DNA from: an uncultured Chlorobiaceae bacterium
GTDB lineage: Bacteria > Bacteroidota > Chlorobiia > Chlorobiales > Chlorobiaceae
NCBI GenBank assembly: GCA_903882665.1
Contig: CAIRXW010000008.1
Location: 124,001 to 188,000 of the forward strand
Direction: 5' to 3'
DNA length: 64,000 nucleotides
Part shown: positions 41,481-51,549 of the stretch, piece after piece
Layout of the letters: each line of letters opens with the position of its first letter
Position numbering within the stretch: position 1 is the stretch's first letter
The notes under the pieces: model-generated
Seen by the model: only the letters and a program-made list of their open reading frames with translations
The model's database searches: none
What the model was told of the DNA's origin: nothing
Position numbers and translations under genes: made by a program

Positions 41481-42115
41481 TTTTTTGTGTGGTAGTCGCA
41501 GATGCTGCTGATGGAACAGTGTGCACAATCAGGCTTTTTCGCCCTGCAGGTGTAGCGGCCGTGAAGCAGCAGGTAGTGGTGAAAGGGGAGCACCCACGCT
41601 TCGGGAATAATGTTCATCAGCTCCCGTTCGGTCTCTTCCACTTTTGTTGTCTGAACCAGCCCGATCCGGTTTGAGACCCGGTGTACATGGGTATCGACCG
41701 GCATGACCGGAAGGCCAAAAGCGTTGCTCAGCACAACGTTCGCTGTTTTTCGGCCAACTCCCGGAAGGCTTTCGAGTTCCTCCCTTGTCCCGGGAACTTC
41801 ACCATGAAAGCGCTCAACCAGAACCCGGCTTACCTCAAGAATATTTTTTGCCTTGTTGTTGCAGTAATTGATGGAACGGACAAGAGTTCTGACTTCCTCA
41901 AGCTCCATTTGGCTCATGCTTTCGCAGTCCGGGGCACACCGGAATAGTTCGCGGGTAATGACATTGACCTGCTTGTCCGTTGCCTGGGCCGCCAGAATGG
42001 TAGCCACAAGCAGTTGGAAAGGGGAGTTGTAGCAGAGCTCGCTTTTGGGGTTCGGGTATGCTGCGCCAAGCACCTCGTTGAGAAAAACAATTTTTTGTTC
42101 AGGGCTCTCTTTCAT
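41477..42115 (-). CDS. nth: Endonuclease III
   Basis: 212 residues. Helix-hairpin-helix with catalytic lysine in LPGVGRKTANVVL, catalytic Asp in MPVDTHVHRVSNR, and the C-terminal [4Fe-4S] site CRAKKPDCAHCSISSIC (C-x6-C-x2-C-x5-C). This is a bifunctional DNA glycosylase/AP lyase removing oxidised pyrimidines. It is the last gene of the leftward run from the M50 protease through smc and nusB. Confidence 0.95.
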   Translation of the reverse strand: MKESPEQKIVFLNEVLGAAYPNPKSELCYNSPFQLLVATILAAQATDKQVNVITRELFRCAPDCESMSQMELEEVRTLVRSINYCNNKAKNILEVSRVLVERFHGEVPGTREELESLPGVGRKTANVVLSNAFGLPVMPVDTHVHRVSNRIGLVQTTKVEETERELMNIIPEAWVLPFHHYLLLHGRYTCRAKKPDCAHCSISSICDYHTKN

Positions 42116-42123
42116 TCGCCCCC

Positions 42124-42639
42124 TCAGCTCTCGATTTCCGGGCTCTCCTCCTCACTCTCGCTCTTCTGAAGCTTGGCCACCGACTGGTCGATCAGTCCCC
42201 GTCCGTTTTTGTGCACCTTCCCCTCACCTTTGAGATCGTTATAAATCGCATCAAGAATGCCATTGACAAACTTGCTGCTCTTGTCGGTGCTGTTAAATTT
42301 CTTTGCAATTTCAATAGCCTCATTGATCGAAACCTTGGGCGGAATATCCTCGCAGTAAAGGATTTCCGTCAGGGCCATGCGGATGATATTCTTGTCAATA
42401 ATGGCAATACGGCTCATATCCCAGTTAAAGGTATGCTTCACAATATAGAGGTCAATCTCCTCTTTATGCTCCTTGATGTTTTTCAGGAGCGTATTGAAAA
42501 ACTTCATGGCATTGGCATCTGCCAAAATCTCCTCGGTCAAAAGCCAGCCTGCGGCGGAGTCGATGTCGGTATCACGGATTTCAATGGTATAGAGCGCCTG
42601 TAAAATTTTTTCACGTATTTGCCGTCGGTAGGTCTTCAT
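42124..42639 (-). CDS. nusB: Transcription antitermination factor NusB
   Basis: 171 residues from ATG 42639; the upstream open frame overlaps the HAD gene and is not conserved. NusB features are [13 protein letters not shown]-like (here [17 protein letters not shown]), [20 protein letters not shown], and [31 protein letters not shown]. It binds boxA RNA with S10 to support rRNA transcription. An acidic C-terminal extension of about 25 residues ([14 protein letters not shown]) is longer than in E. coli. It lies 8 bases upstream of nth. Confidence 0.93.
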   Translation of the reverse strand: MKTYRRQIREKILQALYTIEIRDTDIDSAAGWLLTEEILADANAMKFFNTLLKNIKEHKEEIDLYIVKHTFNWDMSRIAIIDKNIIRMALTEILYCEDIPPKVSINEAIEIAKKFNSTDKSSKFVNGILDAIYNDLKGEGKVHKNGRGLIDQSVAKLQKSESEEESPEIES

Positions 42640-42649
42640 AAAAGAGCAA

Positions 42650-43351
42650 TTAATTGATTGAGGAGTGGAGGATTTCACTGAGAACAACATCTGTTCGCCC
42701 GAGGTTTTCATACAAAACATGCGGATGATGCTTTTTCAGCTCCTGGGTTGAAAAGTTGCCGGTCGCTACGGCAATAGACTTTGCGTTCAGAACCCTGGCA
42801 CAGGCGATATCATGTTCCGTATCGCCGATGATGATAATGTCGTGGTTCACAAACGTTTTTCCGGTCAGTTGGCGCGCTTTTTCGACCGCAACCGCTGGCA
42901 GTTCATTGCGACTGGGTGCGTCATCGGCAAAGGCTCCGAAGGGAAAGTAGTGGTTTATTTCAGGAAGAAGGAGCTTGTGCCGTCCAGAGGCTTCAAAATT
43001 TCCTGTCAAAAGAGCGAGCAGTACTTCGGAATGGCCTGAAAGCTCCTGAAGCAACTCTCTGATGCCCACCATCAAACGGACGTCCGAGGCTTGAGCGGTC
43101 TGGCGGAACAGCTCAATATAGCACGCCTTGACGCGCCCGAATTTTTCGGTAATCTCACCCTCACCAAGTCCGGCACTCTGCAAGACCTCATAAATGATAA
43201 CGCTGTCCATCTTGCCGCAAAAATTATGCGTCGGAGCGCTTCCTGCAGTGCCGTAGACCTCCGTCAGGGCATCAACAAGTACGCTGCGGTTAATCTTGCT
43301 CACCGAAAGCAATGTTCCGTCGATATCAAATAACACAAGTTTCTTCAGCAT
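42650..43351 (-). CDS. HAD-superfamily hydrolase (phosphoglycolate phosphatase-like)
   Basis: 233 residues. Motif [12 protein letters not shown] carries the nucleophile Asp8 and Asp10, motif II is the Thr in [10 protein letters not shown], and motifs III/IV are the Lys of VEKARQ and [14 protein letters not shown] helical cap between motifs I and II marks subclass I. It resembles Gph/PGP-type phosphatases, but the substrate cannot be read from sequence. It sits between smc and nusB in the leftward operon. Confidence 0.85.
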   Translation of the reverse strand: MLKKLVLFDIDGTLLSVSKINRSVLVDALTEVYGTAGSAPTHNFCGKMDSVIIYEVLQSAGLGEGEITEKFGRVKACYIELFRQTAQASDVRLMVGIRELLQELSGHSEVLLALLTGNFEASGRHKLLLPEINHYFPFGAFADDAPSRNELPAVAVEKARQLTGKTFVNHDIIIIGDTEHDIACARVLNAKSIAVATGNFSTQELKKHHPHVLYENLGRTDVVLSEILHSSIN

Positions 43352-43369
43352 GGCATCTCTTGGAACCTC

Positions 43370-46300
43370 TCAAATCCTTATTTTTTCAAGACGTACAGGA
43401 ATCAGTCTTGATACACCCTCCTCCTCCATGGTAACCCCGTAAAGCGCCTGGCAGGAGGCCATGGTTTTTTTGTTGTGCGTAACAATAATGAATTGGGTGT
43501 TATTCTCAAATTTTTTCAGGAGTTTAATAAAGCGGGTGACATTGGCATCATCCAGCGGAGCATCCACTTCATCAAGAATACAGAAGGGGCTTGGCTTTAC
43601 CAGATAGATGGCAAAGAGGAGTGACAGTGCCGTCAACGCCTTTTCTCCACCACTCAACTGCTCAATGGAAAGGGGCTTTTTCCCCCTTGGTTTGGCCACA
43701 ATCTCGATATGGGCATCAAGTGGATCTTCGTCGGAATGAATGAGCAGATCGGCCTCATCCTCGAGTTCAAAGAGCTCCCGAAAAAGAGCAATAAAGTTTT
43801 TTCTCACCTCGCAAAATGTCGCCTCAAATTTTTGAAGGGCCACCTTGTTGATCTCCTCGATGGTTGCGCGAAGCTCTCGTTCGGCCTTGAGCAGATCCTC
43901 CCGCTGCGAGACAAGAAAATCGAGCCGCTCTTTTTCCGTCTCATACTCATCGAGCGCCAGCTCGTTGACCGCGCCAAACTGTGCACGCTGTTTCGTCAGC
44001 AGCTCAAGTCGCTCTTTCGCCTCATTGCGGTCATAAGCATCATCAAGAGCCGGTTCCGCCATCAGGGCAAGGTCACAGTTATATTTTACCTGCGCCTCCG
44101 TAAAGAGATGGTCGAGCGACTGCTCCAGTTGCATACTCTCGTGGGTGAGGGTTGCGAGCAACTGCTGCCGCTGGTCGTGTTTCCGCCGCAGCTCCCGCAG
44201 CATCGCCTGGCTTTCGTGATGCTGTGCCTGCCGCTCCCGGTAAGCCAGTCCAAGGTCGCCAACCTTTTTCTGCTCTCCGGCAGCTTCGAGAAGCAGCTCC
44301 TCCAGCTCATTTTTCATCCCTTCAGATGCCTTCCGACCCAAAAGCCGTTTCTTTTCGGCGGCAGCACTCTCCGCCTGGAATCTTTTGATCTCTTCAAGCA
44401 GCGTATTCCGGCTCCCTGCCACAGCCGTGATGCTGAAATTGAGCTTTTCAAGATCGCGCAGCGCATCCTTGTAGCGGCTTTGACGGGCCTGCATCTCCCT
44501 GCCAAAGAGATGATGGCGCGACTCAAGAGCGGTAAGGTTCTCTTGCAAGAGCCGGATTTTTTCACTGAAGCGTGCCGCTGCCGATGCCTTGCGGCCTATC
44601 GCAGGCAAAAGCTTCTGCAGTTCAGTCTCGCAGGTCGCTTTTTGCGTAACCAGTGAAGCTCTTTCCGCTCCAGCCTGCTCTCGTTCCCGCTTGCTGGCAC
44701 TCTCCTCGGCATCCAGCCGGGCCGCTCTCTTCTCAATCGCCCCAAGTTCCCCCGTAAGGCGCTCAACCTCCCGTCGCTCTTCATCCACCCTGATCAATCC
44801 CAGCTCCCTGCGCAGTTGCACAAGAGCCTCCTCCTCATTCGCAATTGTTTTTTCCAGCGCCAGAAGCTCTTTCTGGAGACGCTCACGCAGCGCCTTTCTC
44901 CCCAGCCGGAGTCCCTCGCTGTTTTTTGAGCTGCCACCCAAAAGGAGCCCCCTGCCAGCAAATTTTTCACCCTCACTGGTCACAAACGAGCAGTCAGGAT
45001 AGCGCAAGGCAAGTGATTCCGCCCTGTTGAGATCCGGTACCACATAACTCTTGCCGAGCATCAGCAAAAGGGCATGATGCAGTTCCGGAGGGTAGTTGAT
45101 GAGTTCAGCAGTTTTCTGTGCGCCCGCGATCTCCGGGTAGTCAACCCCATTGTTCTTGCTCACCAGATCGAGCACCAGAAAATGAACCTTACCCTTGTTG
45201 GAACTCCTCAGATTGGCAATTCCCTCCTTGGCTTCCTGCAACGACTGGCAGACATAATAGCTCATACTGTCGCCAAGCGCAGCATTGACCGCTTTCTGGC
45301 AAGAACTCTCAAGCGAAAGAAGATCCGACAGGCATCCCATCCCCGGTCTACCGCTTTTCTGCTTTTCAAGAAATCCGATTCCCTCCGGCATTCCCTCAAA
45401 ATTATCAAGCACCGAGTTGGCAAGCAGAATCTGGTTGTGCACCTTCTCCCGCTCAGATCGCTGCAAAAGAAGAGCCTCCTGCATCTCCGCGATACGGCTT
45501 TGCATCCCCTCCAGCCGTTCCCGCGTCATCTCTTCCTGTTTTTTTGCCTCAGCGATTTCCTCTTTTTTGCGCCTGCTCTCTTGCTGCAACTCCTCTTCAG
45601 CGCTCCGCGATTCCCGCATCTTCTCCCGAGTAGCGGCCTCTTTTGCTTCAAGCCGCTCAATCGTCGAGCGCAGATACTCTCGCTTCGATTCAAGGCTGTG
45701 TTTCGTCAACGCCAAATGGTTGGCCTCACTCTGCTCTTCTGCGCAGAGCTTCCGCTTACGGGCAAGCTCCTCCCTCTGCTGGCCGAGCGTTGTATTCAGC
45801 TGGTCATGCTCCGCAACAAGGCTATGAAAGGCCGCATGCAGCTCCTCGCATGCAGCTTCCCCGGGAGCTTTCTGCCCGAGCAGCTCACGCTCGCGCACCT
45901 CTTCTTCAGCGCTTTTCTGCTCTTTGTTGCTGATAATTGCCCTGAAGCGCGTCATATCGGACAAAAGGCTCTTTTGATGCTCCTCATACTGCAAAAGAGC
46001 CTTTTCGAGGGCATGAATCCGCTGATTGCTCTCGTTCAGCCTCTTCTGACTCTCCGTCAAGGCATTCTCCTCCTTCAGCATTAGCAGCTCCCGCTCTTCA
46101 GAAGCGCTCTCTTCGGTCGCAATTGTGGTTGCACAGGCATGGTTCAGCCTCTCCTCCTCCCTGATACGGAGCTGCATTGGCTCAAGCTGCTCGCGCAACT
46201 CTTCCATCTTCAGCCAGGAGAGCGCAAGATCAAGATCGCGAATCCTCTTTTTCAACTCCCTCAGCTTTTCAGCCTTGCGCACCTGTAGCTTCAGACTTCG

Positions 46301-46906
46301 CACCTTCTTTTCAACTTCCGCCACCACATCATCAACGCGGGAGAGGTCGCGCGACGTACTTTCAAGCAGCTTGAAGCTCTGTTTCCGACGCTGTTTATAA
46401 CGGGTTATCCCTGCCGCTTCCTCAAAAAGCTTCAGGCGCTCCTCACTCTTGTTGCTGATAATCTCCTCAATCATCTTCAGCTCAATAACCGAATAGGCAT
46501 CACTGCCCATCCCGGTATCGGTGAAAAGATCAAGAATATCGCGGAGCCGGCAGGGCACCATATTCAGCATGAACTCACTATCGCCGTTGCGGTACAAGCG
46601 GCGCGTAACCGTCACCTCGGTATACTCAATCGGCAGCACATTTCGCGTATTCTCTATGGTCAGAGAGACTTCAGCAAGATTGAGAGGCTTGAGGTTCCTC
46701 GAACCATTAAAAATGATATTCTCCATCTTCGCCGACCGGAGCAGCGACGACTTCTGCTCGCCCAGCACCCAGCGCATGGCATCCACCACATTCGTCTTCC
46801 CACACCCGTTAGGCCCTACAATTGCCGTAAGACCCTTGTCAAATTTAATTCTGACCCGATGCGCAAAGCTCTTGAAGCCCAGGAGCTCAATTTTCGAAAG
46901 ATACAT
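43370..46906 (-). CDS. smc: Chromosome segregation ATPase SMC
   Basis: 1178 residues. Walker A GPNGCGKTN at about 32-40, the hinge near residues 500-650 (containing GFLEKQKSGRPGMGCLSDLL and the Gly-rich FAGRGLLLGGSSKNSEG), and long heptad coiled coils on both sides. The C-terminal head has signature QLSGGEKALTALSLLFA and Walker B FCILDEVDAPLDDANV. Full-length and normal. With ScpA/ScpB (scpB is at 32.1 kb) it compacts and segregates the chromosome. The long leftward and rightward open frames opposite this gene are shadows of its biased composition. Confidence 0.97.
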   Translation of the reverse strand: MYLSKIELLGFKSFAHRVRIKFDKGLTAIVGPNGCGKTNVVDAMRWVLGEQKSSLLRSAKMENIIFNGSRNLKPLNLAEVSLTIENTRNVLPIEYTEVTVTRRLYRNGDSEFMLNMVPCRLRDILDLFTDTGMGSDAYSVIELKMIEEIISNKSEERLKLFEEAAGITRYKQRRKQSFKLLESTSRDLSRVDDVVAEVEKKVRSLKLQVRKAEKLRELKKRIRDLDLALSWLKMEELREQLEPMQLRIREEERLNHACATTIATEESASEERELLMLKEENALTESQKRLNESNQRIHALEKALLQYEEHQKSLLSDMTRFRAIISNKEQKSAEEEVRERELLGQKAPGEAACEELHAAFHSLVAEHDQLNTTLGQQREELARKRKLCAEEQSEANHLALTKHSLESKREYLRSTIERLEAKEAATREKMRESRSAEEELQQESRRKKEEIAEAKKQEEMTRERLEGMQSRIAEMQEALLLQRSEREKVHNQILLANSVLDNFEGMPEGIGFLEKQKSGRPGMGCLSDLLSLESSCQKAVNAALGDSMSYYVCQSLQEAKEGIANLRSSNKGKVHFLVLDLVSKNNGVDYPEIAGAQKTAELINYPPELHHALLLMLGKSYVVPDLNRAESLALRYPDCSFVTSEGEKFAGRGLLLGGSSKNSEGLRLGRKALRERLQKELLALEKTIANEEEALVQLRRELGLIRVDEERREVERLTGELGAIEKRAARLDAEESASKREREQAGAERASLVTQKATCETELQKLLPAIGRKASAAARFSEKIRLLQENLTALESRHHLFGREMQARQSRYKDALRDLEKLNFSITAVAGSRNTLLEEIKRFQAESAAAEKKRLLGRKASEGMKNELEELLLEAAGEQKKVGDLGLAYRERQAQHHESQAMLRELRRKHDQRQQLLATLTHESMQLEQSLDHLFTEAQVKYNCDLALMAEPALDDAYDRNEAKERLELLTKQRAQFGAVNELALDEYETEKERLDFLVSQREDLLKAERELRATIEEINKVALQKFEATFCEVRKNFIALFRELFELEDEADLLIHSDEDPLDAHIEIVAKPRGKKPLSIEQLSGGEKALTALSLLFAIYLVKPSPFCILDEVDAPLDDANVTRFIKLLKKFENNTQFIIVTHNKKTMASCQALYGVTMEEEGVSRLIPVRLEKIRI

Positions 46907-47002
46907 CTGAACAATGAAGACAATAAGGGTTTGACAGTCACAATCCAGGCCAGAAACACCAATGTAACAAAAAACAAACCCGCAAAAAACACCACCCAGC
47001 CC

Positions 47003-47863
47003 CTATGATGACGGGTTACGGGTTGCGTGTACGATGGAGGCGCATGCAGCGGCAGCAGCGACGTCGTGAACTCGCAATATGGCAGCGCCACGCATCAGGG
47101 CTATCGTTTGTGCTGCGATGGTAGCGGCCAGCCGTTCGGATGGTGGCGGGGTTTCACCGCCGGGCCGGGTAATGGCATGGCCGAGAAACGATTTTCGCGA
47201 CAGACCCGCCAGGATCGGGCGCCCCAGGGCAAGCAGTGCATCAAGCTGATCGAGCAGTTTGAAATTTTCCGCAACGCTTTTACCAAAGCCGAAACCCGGA
47301 TCGATAAAAATATCCTTAATCGAATGCTTTTCAGCCAGCGCTATGGAGCGCGCTAAAAAACGGCTCACCCGCGTCACAATATCTCCTCCCTTCTCCTCAG
47401 CAGCCATGCTCCATTGCATCGACTCCGGCCTCACCGCAGTATGCATCAACACCACCGCCGCCTCGTACTTGCGGCATACAGCGGGGAGATCGTGGTCAAA
47501 AGTAAAGCCCGAAATATCATTGACCATATTCGCACCGGCCTGTAACGCCTCTTCAGCGACCTCCGCCTTAAAGGTATCAATTGAAATCAGGATGTCGCAT
47601 TTCTCGCGCAAAAGGGCAATAAGCGGCACCGTACGCTCAATCTCCTCACGGGCGGGCACTTTTTCAGCTCCCGGGCGGGACGACTCACCGCCAATATCAA
47701 TAATCGAGGCTCCTGCCTCGATCATCGCCAGCGCATGATCGAGCGCCCGGTCAAGGTCGACGCCACCGCAGCCTGCGTGCAACACCCCGCCGTCATAAAA
47801 TGAATCAGGCGTTGTATTCAAAATACCCATGATGAGTGGCCCCGCAGAGAGATCAATCATCAT
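47003..47863 (-). CDS. folP: Dihydropteroate synthase FolP
   Basis: 286 residues from ATG 47863, which overlaps the stop of the M50 protease gene (ATGA). Motifs are MGILNTTPDSFYDGG, IDIGGESSRPGA, ISIDTFKAEVAEEAL, FIDPGFGFGKS and GLSRKSFLG, ending in RVHDV. These line the pterin-pyrophosphate and p-aminobenzoate sites. It condenses PABA, made by the PabB-PabC fusion at 38.9 kb, with the pterin. Adjacent to smc in a leftward operon. Confidence 0.95.
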   Translation of the reverse strand: MMIDLSAGPLIMGILNTTPDSFYDGGVLHAGCGGVDLDRALDHALAMIEAGASIIDIGGESSRPGAEKVPAREEIERTVPLIALLREKCDILISIDTFKAEVAEEALQAGANMVNDISGFTFDHDLPAVCRKYEAAVVLMHTAVRPESMQWSMAAEEKGGDIVTRVSRFLARSIALAEKHSIKDIFIDPGFGFGKSVAENFKLLDQLDALLALGRPILAGLSRKSFLGHAITRPGGETPPPSERLAATIAAQTIALMRGAAILRVHDVAAAAACASIVHATRNPSS

Positions 47864-48888
47864 GTCACTCCGAACGGTACCGGAGTGAAGGTGATAACAA
47901 AAATCGCTATGGCCACCCATCCGTAGATGGTTCTTCCGGCAGTAAGGGGATGGTCATGCACTGTCGGAGGATGGTTCAGGCCGACAACGCGCGAAAGAAT
48001 CAGCGTCCACAACATCCAGCCCGGCCACGACCAGCGCAGCATCTCCGGCGGAATCAGTGCAATCGCCTCCGGTTTGAACCACGAGAGCAGCAATTCCAGA
48101 AATGAAGGAAAGCCAAGGAGCAGGATAAAGAGAAGAAAGAATCGCGCTGCTACAGCATGTCCTCTTCTGCCGAAAAGGGCATAACTGATATGGCCCCCGT
48201 CAAGCTGACCAACCGGAAGGAGGTTCAGTGCCGTCACAAGAGAACCAAGCCAGCCCGCAAAAAGAAAGGGATAATGATACATCTCTGTCATTGGCGGAAG
48301 GTTTTTCGGCGCTATCACATACTCCAGCCCCATCCAGAGCAGATTTTTGCCAAGAACAAGGGTGCCCGGAGTAACAGGTGCCAGCAAACCGCCCTCGGAA
48401 GCATACTCAGGATGAATGCTATAAATAAAATCAGTCGGTGGAAGATTCAGAAAACCGTAAACAAGAAGCGCTACGCATACGACAAACCCGCCCATCGGCC
48501 CTGAAACTCCAATATCGAACAGAGAGTTTGTTCCAGGGATTCGATCTCTCACCTTAATCACTGCACCCAGCGTGCCGAGGCTGAGTAGCGAGGGCAGTGG
48601 AGGCACAGGAATATAATAGGGAAGCGTTGCCCGCACACGATGGCGTCGTGCAGCAAAAAAGTGGCCAAACTCATGAACCGTCAAAAAAAGAAGGAGCGAG
48701 GCCGCGTAAGGAATGCCCGAGGCAAGCGAGCTGATAAAAAGCGGAAGAGAGCTGAATTTTACTGCATGGCCACCCCAGAAAGCTCCCGCCCAGAGTGTGG
48801 TCACTACCGTTAAAAGAAAGAGAAGCAGATGAAGAGGGTAGTTCTGGCCAACGGAAAGGGGGCGGTTTGAAAAAATCGGAAAACTCAT
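47860..48888 (-). CDS. M50-family membrane zinc metalloprotease (site-2 protease, EGY-like)
   Basis: 342 residues with about seven membrane segments. The zinc motif HEFGH is in LFLTVHEFGHFFAARRH, and the second metal site is NLLPVGQLDGGHISYALFG. Long, loop-rich architecture with VPPLPSLLSLGTLGAVIK resembles the EGY group of plastid and cyanobacterial/bacterial M50 proteases rather than RseP (no PDZ domain). It cleaves membrane proteins within the bilayer; the substrate is unknown. It overlaps folP by four bases. Confidence 0.88.
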   Translation of the reverse strand: MSFPIFSNRPLSVGQNYPLHLLLFLLTVVTTLWAGAFWGGHAVKFSSLPLFISSLASGIPYAASLLLFLTVHEFGHFFAARRHRVRATLPYYIPVPPLPSLLSLGTLGAVIKVRDRIPGTNSLFDIGVSGPMGGFVVCVALLVYGFLNLPPTDFIYSIHPEYASEGGLLAPVTPGTLVLGKNLLWMGLEYVIAPKNLPPMTEMYHYPFLFAGWLGSLVTALNLLPVGQLDGGHISYALFGRRGHAVAARFFLLFILLLGFPSFLELLLSWFKPEAIALIPPEMLRWSWPGWMLWTLILSRVVGLNHPPTVHDHPLTAGRTIYGWVAIAIFVITFTPVPFGVT

Positions 48889-48929
48889 GAAATTATTGCT
48901 GAAACAGTTGCGAAGCTGTTAAACCCGTT

Positions 48930-48950
48930 GCCGCCCATGGCTAGGGCGGC
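48930..48950 (-). terminator. Hairpin between haem-binding protein gene and M50 protease gene
   Basis: GCCGCCC and GGGCGGC form a perfect 7-bp stem with a 7-base loop, 15 bases after the leftward stop at 48965. It lacks a strong T-tract. It probably limits read-through into the protease operon. Confidence 0.45.
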
Positions 48951-48964
48951 TCTGACGGAGAGGG

Positions 48965-49477
48965 CTAATCTTTATCGTTATCGCCATCTTTACCCTTGAC
49001 GGCGCCCTTTTCACCCTCTTTAACGGCACCCTTTTGGCCACCCGCTTTTTTCTCACCGAAGGTGGCTACAAGCCCATTGGTCAGCTCAACCTTCTCCTCA
49101 GCCGTCAGCTTTGCCTCCGGATGCGCAGGCAGGTAGAAAAATGGAGGCATTTTACCCTCTCTTACCTCTCCGGCAGCCTTGTCGCCCTCATTTTCTCCTG
49201 TTGTCCGTCCCCACTCCGAAACATTAAATGCCTTTCGACCAAAAGAGACATCGACCTGGGTCAGCCACGATGCAGGTGCCACCGAGCTGTACCAAGGCCA
49301 GATGGTTTCGTTCGAATGGCAGTTCTTGCAGGCGCGTCCAAAAAGCTCGCTTGTGCGCGCAGAATTCCATTTCGGTTCGCCACTGACTGGCGGATTTTTG
49401 TGGTCACGGCCATAGGGAACAAGCTGAATGGCAGCCAGTGCTATTGCCGCTCCCGCAAGGAATTGTAATGGTTTCAT
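48965..49477 (-). CDS. Exported haem-binding-domain protein (single CxxCH)
   Basis: 170 residues. Signal-type N-terminus ([20 protein letters not shown]), then [24 protein letters not shown], the CxxCH and following region of the Haem_bd (PF14376-type) family. Mid-protein FSEWGR-like and [17 protein letters not shown] segments fit the same family; the Met in GKMPP is the likely distal haem ligand. A Lys/Gly-rich tail ([14 protein letters not shown]) is low complexity. It is a periplasmic mono-haem electron carrier or sensor of unknown partner. Confidence 0.85.
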   Translation of the reverse strand: MKPLQFLAGAAIALAAIQLVPYGRDHKNPPVSGEPKWNSARTSELFGRACKNCHSNETIWPWYSSVAPASWLTQVDVSFGRKAFNVSEWGRTTGENEGDKAAGEVREGKMPPFFYLPAHPEAKLTAEEKVELTNGLVATFGEKKAGGQKGAVKEGEKGAVKGKDGDNDKD

Positions 49478-49524
49478 GGTACAGATTCTCCTTTTGTTGC
49501 TGTTATTACCAAGACTATAATTTT

Positions 49525-49542
49525 ACGTGAATATACGTGAAT
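49525..49542. repeat. ACGTGAAT direct repeat with 10-bp period
   Basis: Two identical ACGTGAAT boxes lie at 49525-49532 and 49535-49542, one DNA turn apart. They are in the 227-base divergent region between the haem-binding protein and the radical SAM gene. The position suits a direct-repeat regulator site; the regulator is unknown. Confidence 0.3.
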
Positions 49543-49704
49543 TTTTGGTTTAACCAGCAGGGCAGACTCCATCAGTTGCCTCTCGCAGCGGAAGAGCGGA
49601 ACCATTCCTGCGTCATGCAGCACAGCAAAGTGTAAAAATCGCCAATAATATGTATCTTTCTTCTTTTTTTTGGTTGATTTTCAACGATTCAAGTCTACAA
49701 CTCA

Positions 49705-51534
49705 ATGGCATATTTCAACCATCTCTGTCTCGTTGAGGCTCCCCAGACCATCATAGCCCCCTTTCCCCGCTTCATTACTGACTGTATCGGCGTTTGCTAC
49801 CTGGCGGCGGCGGTCGAGCATGATGTTGAAAGTATTGTCATGCCCGAAAATTACTACAATGAGAAGATTTTCGACAGTCTCTGTGCACTGCTTAAAAAAA
49901 AGCCGGTTGACCTCGTTGCCATCTCCTCCATGACCGGTGCCTTCAACCAGGCTGAGCGGCTTGCAAAAATTGCCAAAGAGGCAGGCGCCTTTGTTGTCAT
50001 GGGCGGCTTTCACCCCACCGCTCTCCCCGAAGAGGTACTCAAACTCTCCACAGTTGACGTTGTCGTGATTGGTGAGGGCGAGGAAACGTTCCGCGAGCTG
50101 GTGCTCAACGGCCCCTCACGAGCGGTCAAGGGACTTGCCTACAGGGAGAATGGAGGCATTGTCTACACCGAACCAAGGCCCACCATCGCCAATATCGACT
50201 CCATCCGCTTTCCGATGCGCTCCCTCCGCCCCAGCCGATACGGCGAAAAAGGCGACGCCTACTCCATCGATACCATTTACACCTCCCGTGGCTGCCCCTG
50301 GAGCTGCTCCTTTTGCGCCAACGACCAGATGCACAAAGGGTGGAGGGGCAGGAGCGCCGAAAATGTGGTCGAAGAGATCGCTCTTCTGCACGACCCGAAA
50401 AACAAAAAGCTGCTCAAAATCTGGGATGCCAACTTTTTGACCAACATCGGGCGGGCAGAAAAGATCTGTGACCTCATGATCGAAAGGGGACTGACCAACT
50501 TCCGCATCATGACCGAAACGAGAGCCAAGGATCTTGTCCGGGCCGAACGGATTCTGGATAAACTGCACAAGATCGGGCTCAGCAAGGTTGGCCTCGGCAT
50601 CGAAAGCCCGAACGAAGCCACCCTCGCACTCATGAACAAAAAAAACAGCCTCGGCGATGTTTCACGGGCCATTGAGCTCTGCCGTGAGCATCACATCGGA
50701 GCAGAAGGGTACTTCATCATCGGCCACTACACCGAAACCATCGAGGATACCATTGTCTACCCCGACTTTGCCCGATCACTCGGCCTTCGCCAGGCACTCT
50801 TCATGATAATGACACCATACCCCGGAACTGGCATCTTCAAAGAATACAAAGATGAAGGGAAGATATGCTCATTCGACTGGGACTTCTACAACAACTACTG
50901 TCCGGTCATCGAAACCCGTACCATGAACAGCGACACCCTTGTCGCCATGCTGGCCTACTGCAATGTCGCCTTTAACCGCTACCGCTCAGTCATGAAGCGC
51001 AACAGCCCGAAAGAGCTGCTGCTCAACTTCCTGATCGACCTCTTCCAGCTCTGCTTTCTCATGCGGGTCAACAAAAACCTCAATACCCTGCAGATCACCG
51101 ACCTTGTCTTCAACGCCCTCCAGCGCATGCTTGAGCACGAGCAAGGGGAGATAGAGCAGCCAGCGCTTCCCTCATGCAAACCCCTGCCGGAGCCACTCAC
51201 CCTCCGCATCCGCCGCTCACCCGAAAAAAGCATCACCTTTTCCCTGTATGAGCGCGGCGCCAACCGCGTACTCACCATGAACGCCCAGCAACCGGGAGAG
51301 GCGCTCACGCCCATTTCAGGCCCGGAGATCAGCCTCGACAAACTGGTTGTCTGTGCCTGCTCCCTCTCAATGGAGACCCTCATGAGCGCCCTCTACCGCA
51401 ACGAATGGCTGCGCAACAACCCCGGACGCCTGACAGGCCAGATACTCTCCATCCTCGCCGACCCGGAAATTCTGCGCTTCGGTGGCCGGATTGCCGCGCT
51501 CTATATCGGAACCTGGCGCAAAAACAACAACTGA
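49705..51534 (+). CDS. B12-binding-domain radical SAM protein with extra C-terminal domain
   Basis: 609 residues. N-terminal cobalamin-binding-type Rossmann domain ([37 protein letters not shown]), then a radical SAM core with the cluster motif [15 protein letters not shown] (CxxxCxxC) at about residues 193-207, and [15 protein letters not shown]. After about residue 450 comes a helical and mixed region to the C-terminus (about 150 residues) that I cannot assign; a weak resemblance to an SCP2-like lipid-binding fold is possible. The N-terminal domain lacks an obvious DxHxxG base-off motif. BchE, BchQ and BchR, the bacteriochlorophyll radical SAM enzymes of this group, are related in architecture, but I see no basis to assign one. 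It precedes recQ by 15 bases. Confidence 0.78.
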   Translation: MAYFNHLCLVEAPQTIIAPFPRFITDCIGVCYLAAAVEHDVESIVMPENYYNEKIFDSLCALLKKKPVDLVAISSMTGAFNQAERLAKIAKEAGAFVVMGGFHPTALPEEVLKLSTVDVVVIGEGEETFRELVLNGPSRAVKGLAYRENGGIVYTEPRPTIANIDSIRFPMRSLRPSRYGEKGDAYSIDTIYTSRGCPWSCSFCANDQMHKGWRGRSAENVVEEIALLHDPKNKKLLKIWDANFLTNIGRAEKICDLMIERGLTNFRIMTETRAKDLVRAERILDKLHKIGLSKVGLGIESPNEATLALMNKKNSLGDVSRAIELCREHHIGAEGYFIIGHYTETIEDTIVYPDFARSLGLRQALFMIMTPYPGTGIFKEYKDEGKICSFDWDFYNNYCPVIETRTMNSDTLVAMLAYCNVAFNRYRSVMKRNSPKELLLNFLIDLFQLCFLMRVNKNLNTLQITDLVFNALQRMLEHEQGEIEQPALPSCKPLPEPLTLRIRRSPEKSITFSLYERGANRVLTMNAQQPGEALTPISGPEISLDKLVVCACSLSMETLMSALYRNEWLRNNPGRLTGQILSILADPEILRFGGRIAALYIGTWRKNNN

Positions 51535-51549
51535 CTCTCTACTCAAATT

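Noticed and set aside
43709-46084. Long rightward open frames opposite smc
   Set aside because: They run antisense to the coiled-coil part of smc, whose codon bias opens opposite frames. The translated sequences have no domain pattern and smc itself is complete.
49705-51534. Assignment of the radical SAM gene as bchE, bchQ or bchR
   Set aside because: Only the shared architecture supports this. The N-terminal segment and the long C-terminal domain give no specific match that I can defend.
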